A stretch of 41,582 bases of DNA from Aureococcus anophagefferens (Eukaryota > Sar > Pelagophyceae > Pelagomonadales > Pelagomonadaceae): positions 213,380 through 254,961 of the forward strand of contig NW_008705570.1 of NCBI RefSeq assembly GCF_000186865.1, given 5' to 3'. This document shows, in pieces, positions 8,186-18,374 of the stretch. Position 1 is the stretch's first letter. Each line of letters opens with the position of its first letter. Under the pieces are notes generated by a model that worked only from the letters and a program-made list of their open reading frames with translations, made no database searches and was not told where the DNA came from. Both the position numbers and the translations under genes were made by a program.

Positions 8186-9853
8186 CTACCTGGACGCGGC
8201 GAGCGCGGGGGCCTCCTCCGCGGCGAGCTCCCGGACGGCGCCCTCGGGCCGGTCGATCTCGCCGGGCGGCGCGGCCGCGGGGGGCTCCGCTCGCCGGAGG
8301 GGGAAGGGGATCGCGACGTCGTAGCCGAGGAGCGACGTCGTCAGCGTCGCGTCGGCGGCGTCGCGGCCCGCGGGCGCGCGGATCGACGCCGGCGCCGTAC
8401 CTCCGAAGCGGCCCCTGGGCGTCACGCGGTGCACGCCGAGGTCCACGCGCAGGTCGCCGTCGTCCAAGGTCCAGGATCCCGACACGCCGAGCGACGGGGC
8501 CGCGTCCGCGGCGCCCGACTCGCGGAGCACGAGGTCGCCGAGGTCCGTGCGCCAGGTCCCGACGACGGCCGCCCGGCGCGCGGCCTCGGCGGCGGCGGCC
8601 TCCGCTTCCGCGGCGGCCTTGGCCTCCGCGGCGGCCGCGGCTTCGACGCGCGCGGCCTCGACCCACGCGTCCTCCTCGACCCGGCGTCGAGCGACTTCGA
8701 CCCGCGCGGCCTCGAGCCGCTCGGCCTCCCGCACCTCCGCCGCGAGCAGCGCCTCTTCCGCCTCGCGATTCGCCGCCAGGGCCGCGGCGGCCGCCTCGAC
8801 GAACTTGGCGGCCTCCGCGGCCTTCGCCTCCGCCGCGGCCTCCGCTTCCGCCGCGGCCTTCGCCTCCGCGGCTTCCGCTTCCGCCGCAGCCTCTTCCGCG
8901 GCAGCCTTCGCCTCCGCCGCAGCCTCTTCCGCCGCAGCCTTCGCCTCCGCAGCTTCCGCTTCCGCCGCAGCCTCCGCTTCCGCCGCAGCCTTCGCCTCCG
9001 CCGCAGCCTCTTCCGCCGCAGCCTTCGCCTCCGCGGCAGCTTCCACTTCCGCAGCAGCCTCAGCTTCCGCCGCAGCCTTCGCCTCCGCCGCAGCCTCTTC
9101 CGCGGCAGCCTCAGCTTCCGCCGCAGCCTCTTCCGCGGCGGCCTCCGCCTCCGCGGCGGCCTCCGCGGCCGCCGTCGCCTCGGCGTCGGCGTCGTCCTCG
9201 ACCGCCGCGGCGGCCTCGGCGGCCCCGGCCGCGGCGCCCGGGCGCTCGAGGACCGCGGACGCCGAGAGGGCCGCCGTCGCCGCGTCGGCCTCCGCCGGCG
9301 CCGGGAACGCGTCGCGCCCGGCGACGCGGTCCGCGCGGTCCGCGAGGGACGTGAGCGCGACGGCCGCCGCGAGGACCCACTTGGCCGGGAGCTCGAGAGA
9401 TCCCGTCGCCGCCGCGGCCGCGGCCGCGAGGAGCGCGACGTGGCGGGCCCGCGGCCGGCGGGACCCGAGGCGCCGCGCCGCGAGGACCGCCGCGCCGGCG
9501 GGCGCGCTCCAGGGGAAGAGCGCGAGGCCCGCGAGCTCCGCGGCGCGTCCGCGCTTCGACGTCGCCGACGCGCCCGGGCCCAACGACGCGCAGGCGGCGA
9601 AGGCCGCGGCCCAGCGCAGCGCCGCGTCGGGCCTGGTCGCCGCGGGGACGAGCAGTAGCGAGAGGCCCGCGGCGCGGTAGAGCTTCTCGACCTTGCCCTC
9701 GCGCCGGGGCACGACCGGCGCGTGGCGGGCGAGCCAGGATTTGCGCTTCCCTTGGCTGTTCGAGGGCGCGGGCGCCGTCGCCGCGCCGCGCGGCGCCCGC
9801 AACGTGCTCAACGCGCGCGCCGACGCGAGCAGCAGGAACACGAGCCGCGCCAT
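8186..9853 (-). CDS. Ala-rich coiled-coil protein with signal sequence
   Basis: A single exon of 555 aa, ATG 9853. A hydrophobic N-terminus (MARLVFLLLASARALS) suggests secretory or plastid entry. Two or three hydrophobic segments follow within residues ~55-170, so the protein is probably membrane-bound. Residues ~225-415 are an Ala/Glu/Lys heptad-like repeat (AEAKAAAEEAAAEA), likely a long helix or coiled coil. The last ~130 residues look like a small beta-rich domain (VVGTWRTDLGDLVLRE, SGSWTLDDGDLRVDLG). I do not recognise the family. The repeat resembles TolA-like stalks, but convergence is more likely than homology. It converges on the fusion gene at 8100 with 85 bp between stops. Confidence 0.7.
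   Translation of the reverse strand: MARLVFLLLASARALSTLRAPRGAATAPAPSNSQGKRKSWLARHAPVVPRREGKVEKLYRAAGLSLLLVPAATRPDAALRWAAAFAACASLGPGASATSKRGRAAELAGLALFPWSAPAGAAVLAARRLGSRRPRARHVALLAAAAAAATGSLELPAKWVLAAAVALTSLADRADRVAGRDAFPAPAEADAATAALSASAVLERPGAAAGAAEAAAAVEDDADAEATAAAEAAAEAEAAAEEAAAEAEAAAEEAAAEAKAAAEAEAAAEVEAAAEAKAAAEEAAAEAKAAAEAEAAAEAEAAEAKAAAEEAAAEAKAAAEEAAAEAEAAEAKAAAEAEAAAEAKAAEAAKFVEAAAAALAANREAEEALLAAEVREAERLEAARVEVARRRVEEDAWVEAARVEAAAAAEAKAAAEAEAAAAEAARRAAVVGTWRTDLGDLVLRESGAADAAPSLGVSGSWTLDDGDLRVDLGVHRVTPRGRFGGTAPASIRAPAGRDAADATLTTSLLGYDVAIPFPLRRAEPPAAAPPGEIDRPEGAVRELAAEEAPALAASR
8800..9170. repeat. Coding minisatellite of the (A-E-A-K/E) helix
   Basis: Imperfect 15-33 bp units built from gcc/gct-ttc/tcc blocks run through the middle of the coiled-coil gene. 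All keep the reading frame. Confidence 0.7.
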
Positions 9854-10228
9854 GTCGAGAACTGCGAGCTTCGCGCGGCCCGACGCGCGGGATCGGCTTT
9901 GAGCTCGGGTTGTTGCGAGCCCGTGCTCGTGCGTGGCTTGAAAACAAGACGCCTACGGCATCTTGCCCCTGCGGGGGGGCTTGCCTGCGGCGCGGCGAGA
10001 GCGCGCCCTTCGGGCGCGCTCGCGCGAGCTGAGCCACTCATTCCCGTGTCAATGCTTCCCTCTGCACCGCTCGCGCGACGACAGCCATTTAATTTCCGTA
10101 CGGCGGGGGAACCGGCACGCACAACTCACGCATCTATATATGGATGTTGATGCCTCACATGTTGAAGTTCAAGTTGAATGCGCCGAGGCATGGCATGAGG
10201 CCTGGCATGCGCCGCTAATTAGCTAAGC
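9854..10228. other. Intergenic region (375 bp)
   Basis: Lies between the start of the Ala-rich gene and the stop of the GT/SGNH gene, both on the minus strand. It holds a perfect 10-bp hairpin (9999-10021), an AT-rich patch with TATATATGG near 10134, and short repeats of ggcatg and of ttgaagttcaagttgaat near 10160-10210. I see no coding potential. Confidence 0.6.
9999..10021. other. Perfect GC hairpin, 10-bp stem and 3-nt loop
   Basis: The arms GAGCGCGCCC and GGGCGCGCTC are separated by TTC. It lies about 150 bp upstream of the Ala-rich gene and downstream of the GT/SGNH gene, so it could act in either untranslated region. Its function is unknown. Confidence 0.5.
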
Positions 10229-13200
10229 TTAGGTGCACGCGAGGCTCAATAGCTTGAACTTGTCGCGGTGGCAGCAGTCCGGCGCGGCGAGGAACGTGGG
10301 GCAGGACGCGTTCCCCGCCGGTCCCGCGTGCTGGTTCCGGTCGAGCACGCGGAGGGACACGACGGTTTCGCCGGCCGCGAGGCCCGTGAGCGCCTTCGTC
10401 GCGTAGACGGACCGGGGCCGCCGGTCCCAGGACGCAACCAAAAAACTGCGCACCGCCGCGCCCTGCGCCACGGTCACGTTCGCGACGCCCATGCGCCGGT
10501 CGTGGCTCTGCAGGAAGCCGACGACGACGTCGCCCGCCGCGCACTCGACGCGGAACGATATTGCCGCCCCGCCGCCGTCGCAGGCCACCCAGCCGCTCTT
10601 GCCCGGCACGTCCTCGCCGTGGAGCCAGCCGTCGGGCGAACCGACGAGCGCCTCGCGGTTCGGCCCCGCGTCGAAGACGAGCGACGACGCCGCGCCCTCG
10701 TTCGCGAGGTGGCAGAGCGCGAGCGCGTCGCCGTCGCCGCCGCAGGCCCGCGGCGCCGCCGCCGCGGGCGCCGCCGCGGGGGCCGCTTCCGCCTCCGCCG
10801 CCCCGTGCTCTCGCTCCGCCGCGGGCGCGACGAGCGCGTAGAAGACCGTCGCGGCGACCCACTCGTGGTAGGCCGCGCCGTAATGCCCAAAGCCCTTCCA
10901 GGACGCGGGTCCCATCATGGCATCGAGGGCGACGCGGAGCGCCGGCGCCAGGTAGGCGTTCAGGAACGCCGCGGCCCTGCGCTGCTCCGCTTCGTCCCGG
11001 AACGTGCCGCCGTTCCAGAACATGCTCTCGACGAGCGGCGCCGCTACCGCGCGCGCGAGCGCGCGGTGGCGCTCGGAAAAGTCCGCGCGCGTGAGGTTCT
11101 CGGGCGTCCTCGAGACCCGCTGGAGGGCCGTGTCCACGAAGGCGACCGTCGGCGCGCCGCCCGCGCGGCCCCGGCGGAAGTAGGCGCCCAGCCCCCGCGC
11201 GGCCGGCGCGCCGAAGCACGTCGCCGGCTCGGCGCAGCCCAGGGCGAAGTCGTTGGCCGTGAACGCCAGCAACACCAAATCGACGTCGTCGGCGAGCGGC
11301 GGTGTTGAGGTCCCTTTCGGGAGCAGGTCCGCCGGCCGCCGGAACAGCGCGTCGGCGCCGGCGAGGAAGTAGGCGCTCGACGCGCCGCCGCGCGCGACGT
11401 TGGCGATTCTGAAGTTCCCCCGGGGCAACAGCAACGCTTCGAGGTAGCGCGCGAGGCGCGACGCCCAGGAGCACTCGGAGCTCGACCCGTGCGTCTTGGG
11501 CGCTTTCGCGTAGGCGTAGCGCGGCGAGACGACGGGCGCGTCGACGCAGCCCTCGCCGGCCGCGGGCGACCCGCCGACGACGAGCACGCGGAAGACGCGC
11601 GACGCGTTCCGCCGCGCCTCGGAGAGCGCGCGCGCGAGCCAGCGGTCGTCGCCGACGACGGGCCGCGCGCCGTAGGCGTCGCCCGGCGCGACAAAGGCCC
11701 GCGGGTACGCCGAGAACGGCCCGCCCTTTTCGCAGCCGGGGAGGCCCGGACGCTTCCGCACCTCCTTGACCGCGCAGACCTCCGTGGCGTTGAGCGGCGA
11801 GAAGAGCGGCCCGGCGACGGCGCGCGGGTCGAGCCAGGGCGGCGGAGGCGGCAGCGCCTTCTCGTGGCTCCGCTTCCGCCGCTCCTTCGGGTTCGTCGAG
11901 TGGCCGCGGCCGACGCGGGGCGCGTCGGAGAGGCGCCGCGCCGCGACGTCGAGCCCGAGCGCCGCCGCCCTGGCATTGAAGCGCCCCGGCCCGGCCAGGG
12001 GCGCCGGCGCCGGCGCGCACGCGCGCGGGCCGGGCCCGGCCAGCGCGCAAGCCGTGGCGTTGCGGCACGACGAGACGCAGGTCCGCCCGAGCGCCGCGTC
12101 CGTCGCCTTGTCGAGGAGGCAGCTCCGGGGGCCGAAGGAAAAGCTCCGGTACGGCGCCAGACGCAGCGCGAGGAGCGCCGCGTCGACGCGGCGCACGAAG
12201 ACGGAAGCGCAGTTGCCCACGAAGCCGCCGCAGGCCGCCGCCGCGGCCTCGAGGGTCGCTAGGATGCGCGCCAATTCCGCGGGGCCCCGGTGCATCGACG
12301 TCGCGCGGCCGCCGGTCCAAAAGGCCTCGCTCGACTCGGCGCCGAATGACGATGGCGCCGCGACGACGCGCAGATCCTCGGCGTCGAGGCGCGGCGCGTC
12401 GCGGAGCGCGTCCGCGTCGTCCGTGGCCACGAAGAGCGTAAACGCTTGCCCCGGCGGCGCGAGCGCGCGCGCCTCCCGCGCGTAGTCGGCGAGGTCGACG
12501 AAGAACGACGCCGTCTTGTGCCGCGCGAGCCACTGGGGCGACGTCTTTGATCCGTGGCGGATCTGCGCGAAGACGCAGGGTCCTTCGACGGCCGGCGGTC
12601 GCGCGAGTTGCCGCACGCGGTAGCTCGGCCGCAGCGCGACGCCCCGCTGGAGCAGGGCGCCGACGAGGTCGTGGGGCGCGACGCCGTCGACGGCGCCGCG
12701 GGCCGCGGCGAAGATCGCCGCGAGCCGCGGGTCCGGCGGCCCCGCGAGGCCCGCGGCCCGGAGCGCCGCGTCGTCGCAGCCGCCGCGGCAGACCGTGACG
12801 TTGCCGCGGGAGAAGACGCGGACGAAGCGCGCGTCGTCGTCCTCTCCGCTTTCCGCGATTTCGTCGCAGGCCGAGAGCGGCAGGAAGTGGCAGGCCCACT
12901 GCGAGGCCGCGCCGGCGCAGAAGGCGTCGTCGGCCGGCGCCGCGAGGTACCAGCCCCGGAGCGACGGCGGCACGAAGGTCGCGCCGCGGCTCCAGGCCGC
13001 CCAGGCGTTCCGCGCCCAAATGTCGACGATGGGGCCCCAGGGGTTGTTGCCCCCGAGGCTCTGCGCGCGGCCGCAGCCCCCGGACCACTGCGCGTCGCGC
13101 CAGAGCGTCGCCAAATCCCGGTAGACGGCCCCGGCGGCCGTGTCCGCGCGCGCGCGCGCGAGCACGAGGGGCCCGCCGCGGCCGCCCCAGGGCTCGCGCT

Positions 13201-13741
13201 CGACGGCCCAGTCGACGCGCGGCGCCAGGAACGCGTCCACGGCCGCCGCCGCGCCCGACGCGACGTAGTCACCGGCCCCGAGCGTCAGGTTGATCCTCTC
13301 AGTCGTCGACGCCTCGAGCCGCGCGAGGAGCGCCGCGTCCACCGGCGGCTCCGGAGGCGCCGCGGCGCTGACGCCGAGCGCGAGCGCGACGGCGGCGAGC
13401 CAGCGCCGCGGCGCCGCGAGGCGGCAGCACGACGCGGCGAGTGCCGGACCGTCGCCGCCGCCGTCGTCGTCGTCCGACAGCTCCTCGGCCTCTCCGGACC
13501 ACGCGCGCTCCGGCTCCGGCGCCGCGGCGTCGTCGAGCACGTAGCGCAGCTCCGCGCGCGTCACCTGGCGCATCGCGACGCCGCCGCCGCGGGATGGCGG
13601 CGGCGAGCGCGGCGCCGGCGCGCTGCAGTCGAGCTCCGCATCGGACTCGTCGGAGCTGTCGTCGCCGGTCGTCGGCTCCAGGAACTCGCTGAGAAAGGCG
13701 AGCTCGTCCTGCGTCGCCGCCCGCGCAGCGACCGAGGTCAT
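10229..13741 (-). CDS. Type II membrane protein: GT23-like glycosyltransferase plus SGNH hydrolase
   Basis: One exon of 1170 aa, ATG 13741. The order is an acidic cytosolic N-terminus, a membrane anchor near residue 115 (WLAAVALALGVSAAA), then a lumenal region ~130-600 with a pattern like alpha-1,6-fucosyltransferases (VFAQIRHGSKTS near 395, then LFVATDDADALR and GGFVGNCASVFVRR). A second catalytic unit from ~700 to 990 has SGNH/GDSL blocks: VLVVGGSPAAGEG (nucleophile Ser, ~725), NVARGGASS (Gly block), FTANDF (Asn block, ~827) and GHYGAAYHEW (candidate His, ~955). A beta-rich C-terminal domain follows. The combination suggests a Golgi enzyme that transfers a sugar and removes or adds acyl groups. 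GT23 identity is tentative; the SGNH part is clearer. Confidence 0.65.
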   Translation of the reverse strand: MTSVAARAATQDELAFLSEFLEPTTGDDSSDESDAELDCSAPAPRSPPPSRGGGVAMRQVTRAELRYVLDDAAAPEPERAWSGEAEELSDDDDGGGDGPALAASCCRLAAPRRWLAAVALALGVSAAAPPEPPVDAALLARLEASTTERINLTLGAGDYVASGAAAAVDAFLAPRVDWAVEREPWGGRGGPLVLARARADTAAGAVYRDLATLWRDAQWSGGCGRAQSLGGNNPWGPIVDIWARNAWAAWSRGATFVPPSLRGWYLAAPADDAFCAGAASQWACHFLPLSACDEIAESGEDDDARFVRVFSRGNVTVCRGGCDDAALRAAGLAGPPDPRLAAIFAAARGAVDGVAPHDLVGALLQRGVALRPSYRVRQLARPPAVEGPCVFAQIRHGSKTSPQWLARHKTASFFVDLADYAREARALAPPGQAFTLFVATDDADALRDAPRLDAEDLRVVAAPSSFGAESSEAFWTGGRATSMHRGPAELARILATLEAAAAACGGFVGNCASVFVRRVDAALLALRLAPYRSFSFGPRSCLLDKATDAALGRTCVSSCRNATACALAGPGPRACAPAPAPLAGPGRFNARAAALGLDVAARRLSDAPRVGRGHSTNPKERRKRSHEKALPPPPPWLDPRAVAGPLFSPLNATEVCAVKEVRKRPGLPGCEKGGPFSAYPRAFVAPGDAYGARPVVGDDRWLARALSEARRNASRVFRVLVVGGSPAAGEGCVDAPVVSPRYAYAKAPKTHGSSSECSWASRLARYLEALLLPRGNFRIANVARGGASSAYFLAGADALFRRPADLLPKGTSTPPLADDVDLVLLAFTANDFALGCAEPATCFGAPAARGLGAYFRRGRAGGAPTVAFVDTALQRVSRTPENLTRADFSERHRALARAVAAPLVESMFWNGGTFRDEAEQRRAAAFLNAYLAPALRVALDAMMGPASWKGFGHYGAAYHEWVAATVFYALVAPAAEREHGAAEAEAAPAAAPAAAAPRACGGDGDALALCHLANEGAASSLVFDAGPNREALVGSPDGWLHGEDVPGKSGWVACDGGGAAISFRVECAAGDVVVGFLQSHDRRMGVANVTVAQGAAVRSFLVASWDRRPRSVYATKALTGLAAGETVVSLRVLDRNQHAGPAGNASCPTFLAAPDCCHRDKFKLLSLACT

Positions 13742-13788
13742 CTCTCCGTGCAGAGCCGCGACGAGGTCATCGATCCTTCTAGAGCGAA

Positions 13789-13796
13789 GGCAGCCC
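13789..13796 (+). promoter_or_regulatory. GGCAGCCC motif
   Basis: Lies 48 bp upstream of the GT/SGNH start codon (13741), antisense to that gene. Confidence 0.4.
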
Positions 13797-13906
13797 CATC
13801 ATGCGGCGGTCACCATGATCAGACGTTCCCTTCAATGTCGTCGACGTTGCAGCCTACGTACGGGCCTGCGGCTTACGCGGCCGGGGGAGGAGCGCTTCGC
13901 CCGCGC

Positions 13907-16900
13907 CTAGGCGTCGGAGTCGGACGTGCCGTAGTCGTCGTCGAAGTCGTCGTCGTCGCTCTCCTTCTCCGTGCCGACGACGGACTTCTGCGCGTCGAGG
14001 CCCGAGGAGAAGCGCGAGCGGAAGCGCGAGCGGAAGTCGACGGGCTCCGCGGCGGGCGCGGCCTCGGGCGGCGTCTCGTCGCCCGACGAGTCGCCGCCGC
14101 CGCCGAAGCTCAGCGTCGTCGTCGGCTCGCCGCCGCCGTCCCCGTCGTCGGAGCTCTCGTCGACGGAGCCGTCGGACTCGGGCCGCGGCGGCGCGGCGAC
14201 GCGCGGCGCGAAGGACCGCGCGCTCGGCGCGGCCCGCGGCGGGCTCGGGCTCGCCGTCGCGCCGAGGAGCGCGTCGAGCGTGTCCTCCATCTCGGGGATC
14301 TCCGGGATGTCGGCCGCGGGCGACGCGGGCGCGTCGTCCGCGAGGCTCCGGACGCGGCGCGCGGGCCGCGCGGGCGACGGCGGCGCGGGCCCGTCGCTGT
14401 CCGAGTCCTCGGACTTGTCCGAGGCGTCGCCGCCGAGCGTCGGGATCGCCGGCGTCTCGTCGGAGGACGCGTCGTCGGCCGCGGCGTCGGCCGCGTCGTC
14501 GGCCGCGGCCGCGGGCGCGGGCGCGGGCGCGGCCGGCTCGTCGTCGGACGACTCGGACGCGTCCCAGCTGTTGTCGCTCGACGCCGACGCCGGCGCCACG
14601 GGGCCGTCGAGGACCGGGGGCTTGACGGGCGTCTCCGGCTCGGGCGCCGCGGGCGCCGCGGGCGCCGCGCCGAGGTCCAGGACGCTGCTGAGGTCGCTCT
14701 TCGCCGACGGCGGCGCGAGGCGGCTCGGCGCGAGCTTCGTCGGCGTCGCGCCGAGCACGAGGGGCGACGACGCGTCCGAGTCGCCGTCGTCCGCCGGCGG
14801 CGGCGGCGTCGCGGCCGCGGCCGCGGGCGACCGGGACCGCGGCGGCGGCGAGTCGCTCTTCGTCGACGACGGCGCGCTGTGGATGGACTCGACGTCGCCG
14901 AGGTTCGGGATGGACATCTCCGACACGTCGTCGCTGTCGTCGCGCGCGGCCGCGGCCGCGGCGCGCGGCTCCGACGCCGCGGACGACTTCGACGACGGCG
15001 ACGTCGGCGTCGGCTGGGCCGTGAGGAAGGCCTTCGCCGGCGCCTCGTCGTCGTCGCCGCCCTCCTCCTCGCGGATGGACTCGGGCGAGAAGCCCCCGCC
15101 GCGCTGGACCGGCGCCGCGGGCGCGGCGCGGGCGCGCGCGGTCCGCGGGCGCCGCGGGCGACGCGGGCAGCGACGCGTCCCAGTCGCTCGACGGCGCGGG
15201 CGACGGCAGGCCCAGGGACGCCACGGGCGACCGCTTCTTCGTCGAGGGGAAGGCCTTGGGCGACGCGCCGTCGAGGGGCGCGAGCGGCGACCGGCGGCCG
15301 CGGCTCGACGTCGACGACGCGGGGCTCGGCAGCGCCTTGGGCGACGGCGACCGCATGCGCACGACGACGGGGTCCCGGGGCTTCTCCGGCGCCGGCGCCG
15401 GCGCCGCGTCGAGGGGCACGTCCTCGACGTCGTCGAGGTCCTCGTCGCTGTCGGACCTCCGGCTCGGCGTCCGGCTCGGCGACGGACTCTTCGAGAGCGA
15501 CGGGCTCGTCGCACCGCCGCTCGCCGTCGGGCTCGTCGCGACGCCGCCGGCGCGCTCGCGCGCGAGGACGACGCGGACCACGGGCTTGGACTCGTCGGCG
15601 TCGGCGTCGTCGCGCGCGGCCGGCGGCGCCGGCGCCGGCGCCGGCGGCGCCGGCGGCGCGGCCGCCGCGCGCGCGGCGAGCGTCGCCGACGTCTTGACGT
15701 CCGCGGCCAAATCGTCGACGCGCCGCGCGACGGCGTCGAGCTCGACGAGGACGCGCTCCGTGCGGCCGAGCGCGCCCTTGGCGACCGCGCGGACGGCCTC
15801 GAGGTCGTTGGTGACGTCGCGCTGGAAGACGCGCGCGTCCTTGGCGCTCCGCTCGAAGGCGAGCTGCGACGACGTGGACAGGTCGCCGTGGTGGCGGCTC
15901 ACCGTCGCCCGCAGCTCGCCGTGGTCCGCCTCGAGCGCGTCGACGCGGATCCGCAGATTCCGCGCGCCGTTGACGGCCTCGGAGAAGTCGTCGACGCGGC
16001 CCGCGAGCTTTTTGGTGGCGCCGTCGGCGGCCTTGGACGCCGCGTTCACGGCGGCCCGGTGGGCCAGCGCCTGCTCGTCGACGTTCTTCGCCAGCGCGTC
16101 GGCCCGGGCCGCGGCGTCCGCGACGTCGCGCTCGCAGCGCGCCAAACGGCTCGCGGGCGCGTCTCGCGCGTGGCGCTGCAGCGGCTCGAGCTGCTCCTCG
16201 AGGGCCGACACGCGCCGCGCGACGTCCCGCGACACCTTGCGCGCCGTCTCGTCGGCGTCGCCGAGCTTCTTGATGGCGCCCTCGGCGCCGCCGCCGCCGT
16301 GCTCGTCGCGCCACGCCTCGAGCCGCGCGAGGCGCCGGTCGCGGCCGTCGCCGTCGGACGCCTGCTCGGCGATCTTCACCTCGAGCACGTTGCCCAGGCG
16401 CGTCTCCAGTTTCAGCAGCTGCTCCTCGGCGGCGTCGATGCGCGCGCCCGCGGCCGCGGCGCGCCGCACCGCCGGCGCGTCCTCGACCGCGCGCGACGCC
16501 GAGTCCTTCACCAAATGGAGCTTCTCCTCCAAAGCCCCCAACGCGCTCTCCGACGCCGCCTGGCGCCGCCGCAGCTCCCCGACGTCGACGCGCGCCTCGT
16601 CGGCGTAGACGGCGACCTTCTGGAGCACCTCGCTCCGCTCGCGGTCGCCGCGCGCGCGCGCCGCGGCCTCCGCGGCGTCCACAAAGGACTGGCAGGACGC
16701 GACGGCGTCGCGCGCCTCCGTCGCCCGCGCCATGGCCGCCACGGCCTGCTTCGTCAGGTCCGCCCGCGCCGCCTCGACGGCGGCGCTCCGTTGATCCCGC
16801 TCCGCGCGCGCGTCAGCCCGCGCCTTCTCGAGGTCGTCGCGCAACTCCGCGAGCCGCGCGGCGTGCTCCCGCGTCGCCGCGACGGCGGCGTCGACGGTCG

Positions 16901-18174
16901 CCGTGCGCGCCGCCGCCGCGTCCGCCGCCGCCTGGCCGAAGGGCCCGCCGCCCTCGCCGACCTCGCCCTCGCCGAGGCACGCGAGCAACCCGGCCCGAGC
17001 GCCCGTCCGCGTCGCCGCCGCGCGGACGCGCGCGAAGACGCGGTCCTCCGCGTCGCGCTGCACGTCCTTGGCCTTGGCCTCCAAATCCAAGGCCACGCGC
17101 GCGGACAGCACCGTCGTCAGCTTCTTCTCCAGGGTCGCCTCCACGTCCGCGCACGCGGACGCGACGACGCCCTTCACCAGCAGCTCGCTCGGCCGGTCCG
17201 CCGTCAGCGCGTCCTCCACGTCGCCCGGCAGCACGTTCTCAAAGGAGCCGCCGGACCGCAGCGCCGCGACGTGGCGCCGCACGACGCTCAGCTCCCGCTC
17301 GAGGTGGGCCTGCACGGGCGCGATCGCCGCGGACACCGCCGCGTGCGCTTGCAGCTGCGCGCTCTGCACGAGCTCGCCGCCGTCGTACCCGCCGCCGCCC
17401 TCGCCGCCGAACAAGCGCTTCAGCAACCGCCGCACGTCCTCGGCGAGCTCGTCGTGCGCGCGCCGCGCGTCGTCGCGCGACTGGCGCAGGCTCGCGAGCT
17501 CGCCGTCGACGCGGCGCCGCCACGCGGCCAGGTCCGCGACGTCGCCGTCCATCTTCGTTTGCCTACGGCGGTTTGCTCGTCAGAAAAGGAAGTGGAAGAA
17601 GACGCCGAGTGCACCAGCCCCGGCGCGCGTCGGCGTCGTGGCGTAGCACATCCAACGCCAGCTCGTGGGAGCTCGCGACCTTCGCGCAGCCCGCGAGCTC
17701 GCGCTTCCGCGCGTCGTTCTCCGCCTCCAAATTTCGCGCGAGGTCCCGGGCCTCGCGCGCCTCCGCGCCGGCGTTTTGTAGTTTTTCCCGGAGCGCGCCC
17801 TCGATCTGCTCCCGCGCCGCGTCGGCGGCGCGGCTCGCCATGCGCCGCTCGAAGTGGAAGTCGTGGTCCTCGAGCGCCTCGCGCCGGTCGCGCGGGCTGT
17901 CGCGGCGGCCCTCGCGGGGGCCCTCGCGGTGGCCGCCCGGCGCGCCCCAGGCCCGCCGCCGGCTCCGCTCCCGCGCCGCCTCGGCCGTGGACCGGTCGGG
18001 CGACGCGTCCGCGGGCGGCGGCGCCGCCGGCGCGTTGCTCAGGACGAGCTGCTGCTGCGGCGCCGGCGCGTAGCCGTAGTAGGCCTGCGGCGGCGCCGGC
18101 GCCCGCGGCGGCGCCGGCGACTGCAGCCGGTTCAGCTGCGCCTCCCACTCGCGATGCGACAGGTACGTGTCCAT
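13907..18174 (-). CDS. Large coiled-coil protein with Ser/Pro/Asp-rich tail
   Basis: Reconstructed as one gene. Exon 1 is 18174-17615 (ATG 18174, MDTYLSHREWEAQLNRL). A 52-nt intron is removed to join RRGW to QTKMDGDVADL, and coding continues from 17562. The first ~190 residues are Pro/Ala-rich and then helical. Residues ~190-780 form long Ala/Glu/Arg/Lys heptads (coiled coil). The remainder is a Ser/Pro/Asp-rich tail rich in SPSP and DSD clusters, ending DDDYGTSDSDA. The frame changes once more near 15104-15224: either a phase-0 intron over that span (GTGGCG...GTCCAG) or a single-base indel. The first option gives 1364 aa. No family is recognised. The architecture suits a cytoskeletal, centrosomal or vesicle-tether protein, which is inference. 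Confidence 0.6.
15104..15224 (-). other. Possible intron or frameshift in the coiled-coil gene
   Basis: Upstream coding ends in SSDWDASLPASPAAP in one frame and resumes as RGGGFSPESIREEEGG in another. A GT-AG intron at these bounds keeps phase 0. However, the removed segment is itself protein-like, so an indel in the GC-rich run near 15121-15145 is equally possible. Confidence 0.35.
17563..17614 (-). other. Short intron (52 nt)
   Basis: Donor GTGCAC, a pyrimidine tract (CTTCTTCCACTTCCTTTTC) and acceptor CCGTAG. It links what would otherwise be two abutting reading frames. Confidence 0.7.
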
Positions 18175-18191
18175 GACCTTCGTGGTCAAAC

Positions 18192-18199
18192 GGGCTGCC
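18192..18199 (-). promoter_or_regulatory. GGCAGCCC motif (minus sense)
   Basis: Lies 18 bp upstream of the coiled-coil gene start (18174), in sense orientation. Confidence 0.4.
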
Positions 18200-18239
18200 C
18201 GAGACGCATCGGCTGCCCACGAGAAGAATTCAAATCCCA

Positions 18240-18275
18240 CCTCTTCAATCAGGACTTCAAGGCATCGGGTTGAAT
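18240..18275 (+). repeat. 36-bp dispersed repeat, copy 1
   Basis: Matches 20972-21007 at 32 of 36 positions. It shares cctcttcaat, acttcaaggca and cgggttgaat, and lies upstream of the sulfotransferase-like gene. Confidence 0.75.
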
Positions 18276-18326
18276 CAGGGATAATATGATGGTGGATGGG
18301 AACTACGCTGTAAGACCTTTAATGTC

Positions 18327-18333
18327 TATAAAG
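18327..18333 (+). promoter_or_regulatory. TATA-like box (TATAAAG)
   Basis: Lies 42 bp upstream of the proposed sulfotransferase start (18375), in a locally AT-rich patch that is unusual for this GC-rich window. Confidence 0.45.
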
Positions 18334-18374
18334 GCCCGCGATGCGAGGCTCCCGCGCCGGTTACGTGATTGACG

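Noticed and set aside
12554..18176. Very long open frames on the plus strand opposite the GT/SGNH and coiled-coil genes
   Set aside because: They are Arg/Gly/Pro-rich shadows caused by the high GC content, with no domains, while the minus-strand frames carry motifs and sensible starts.
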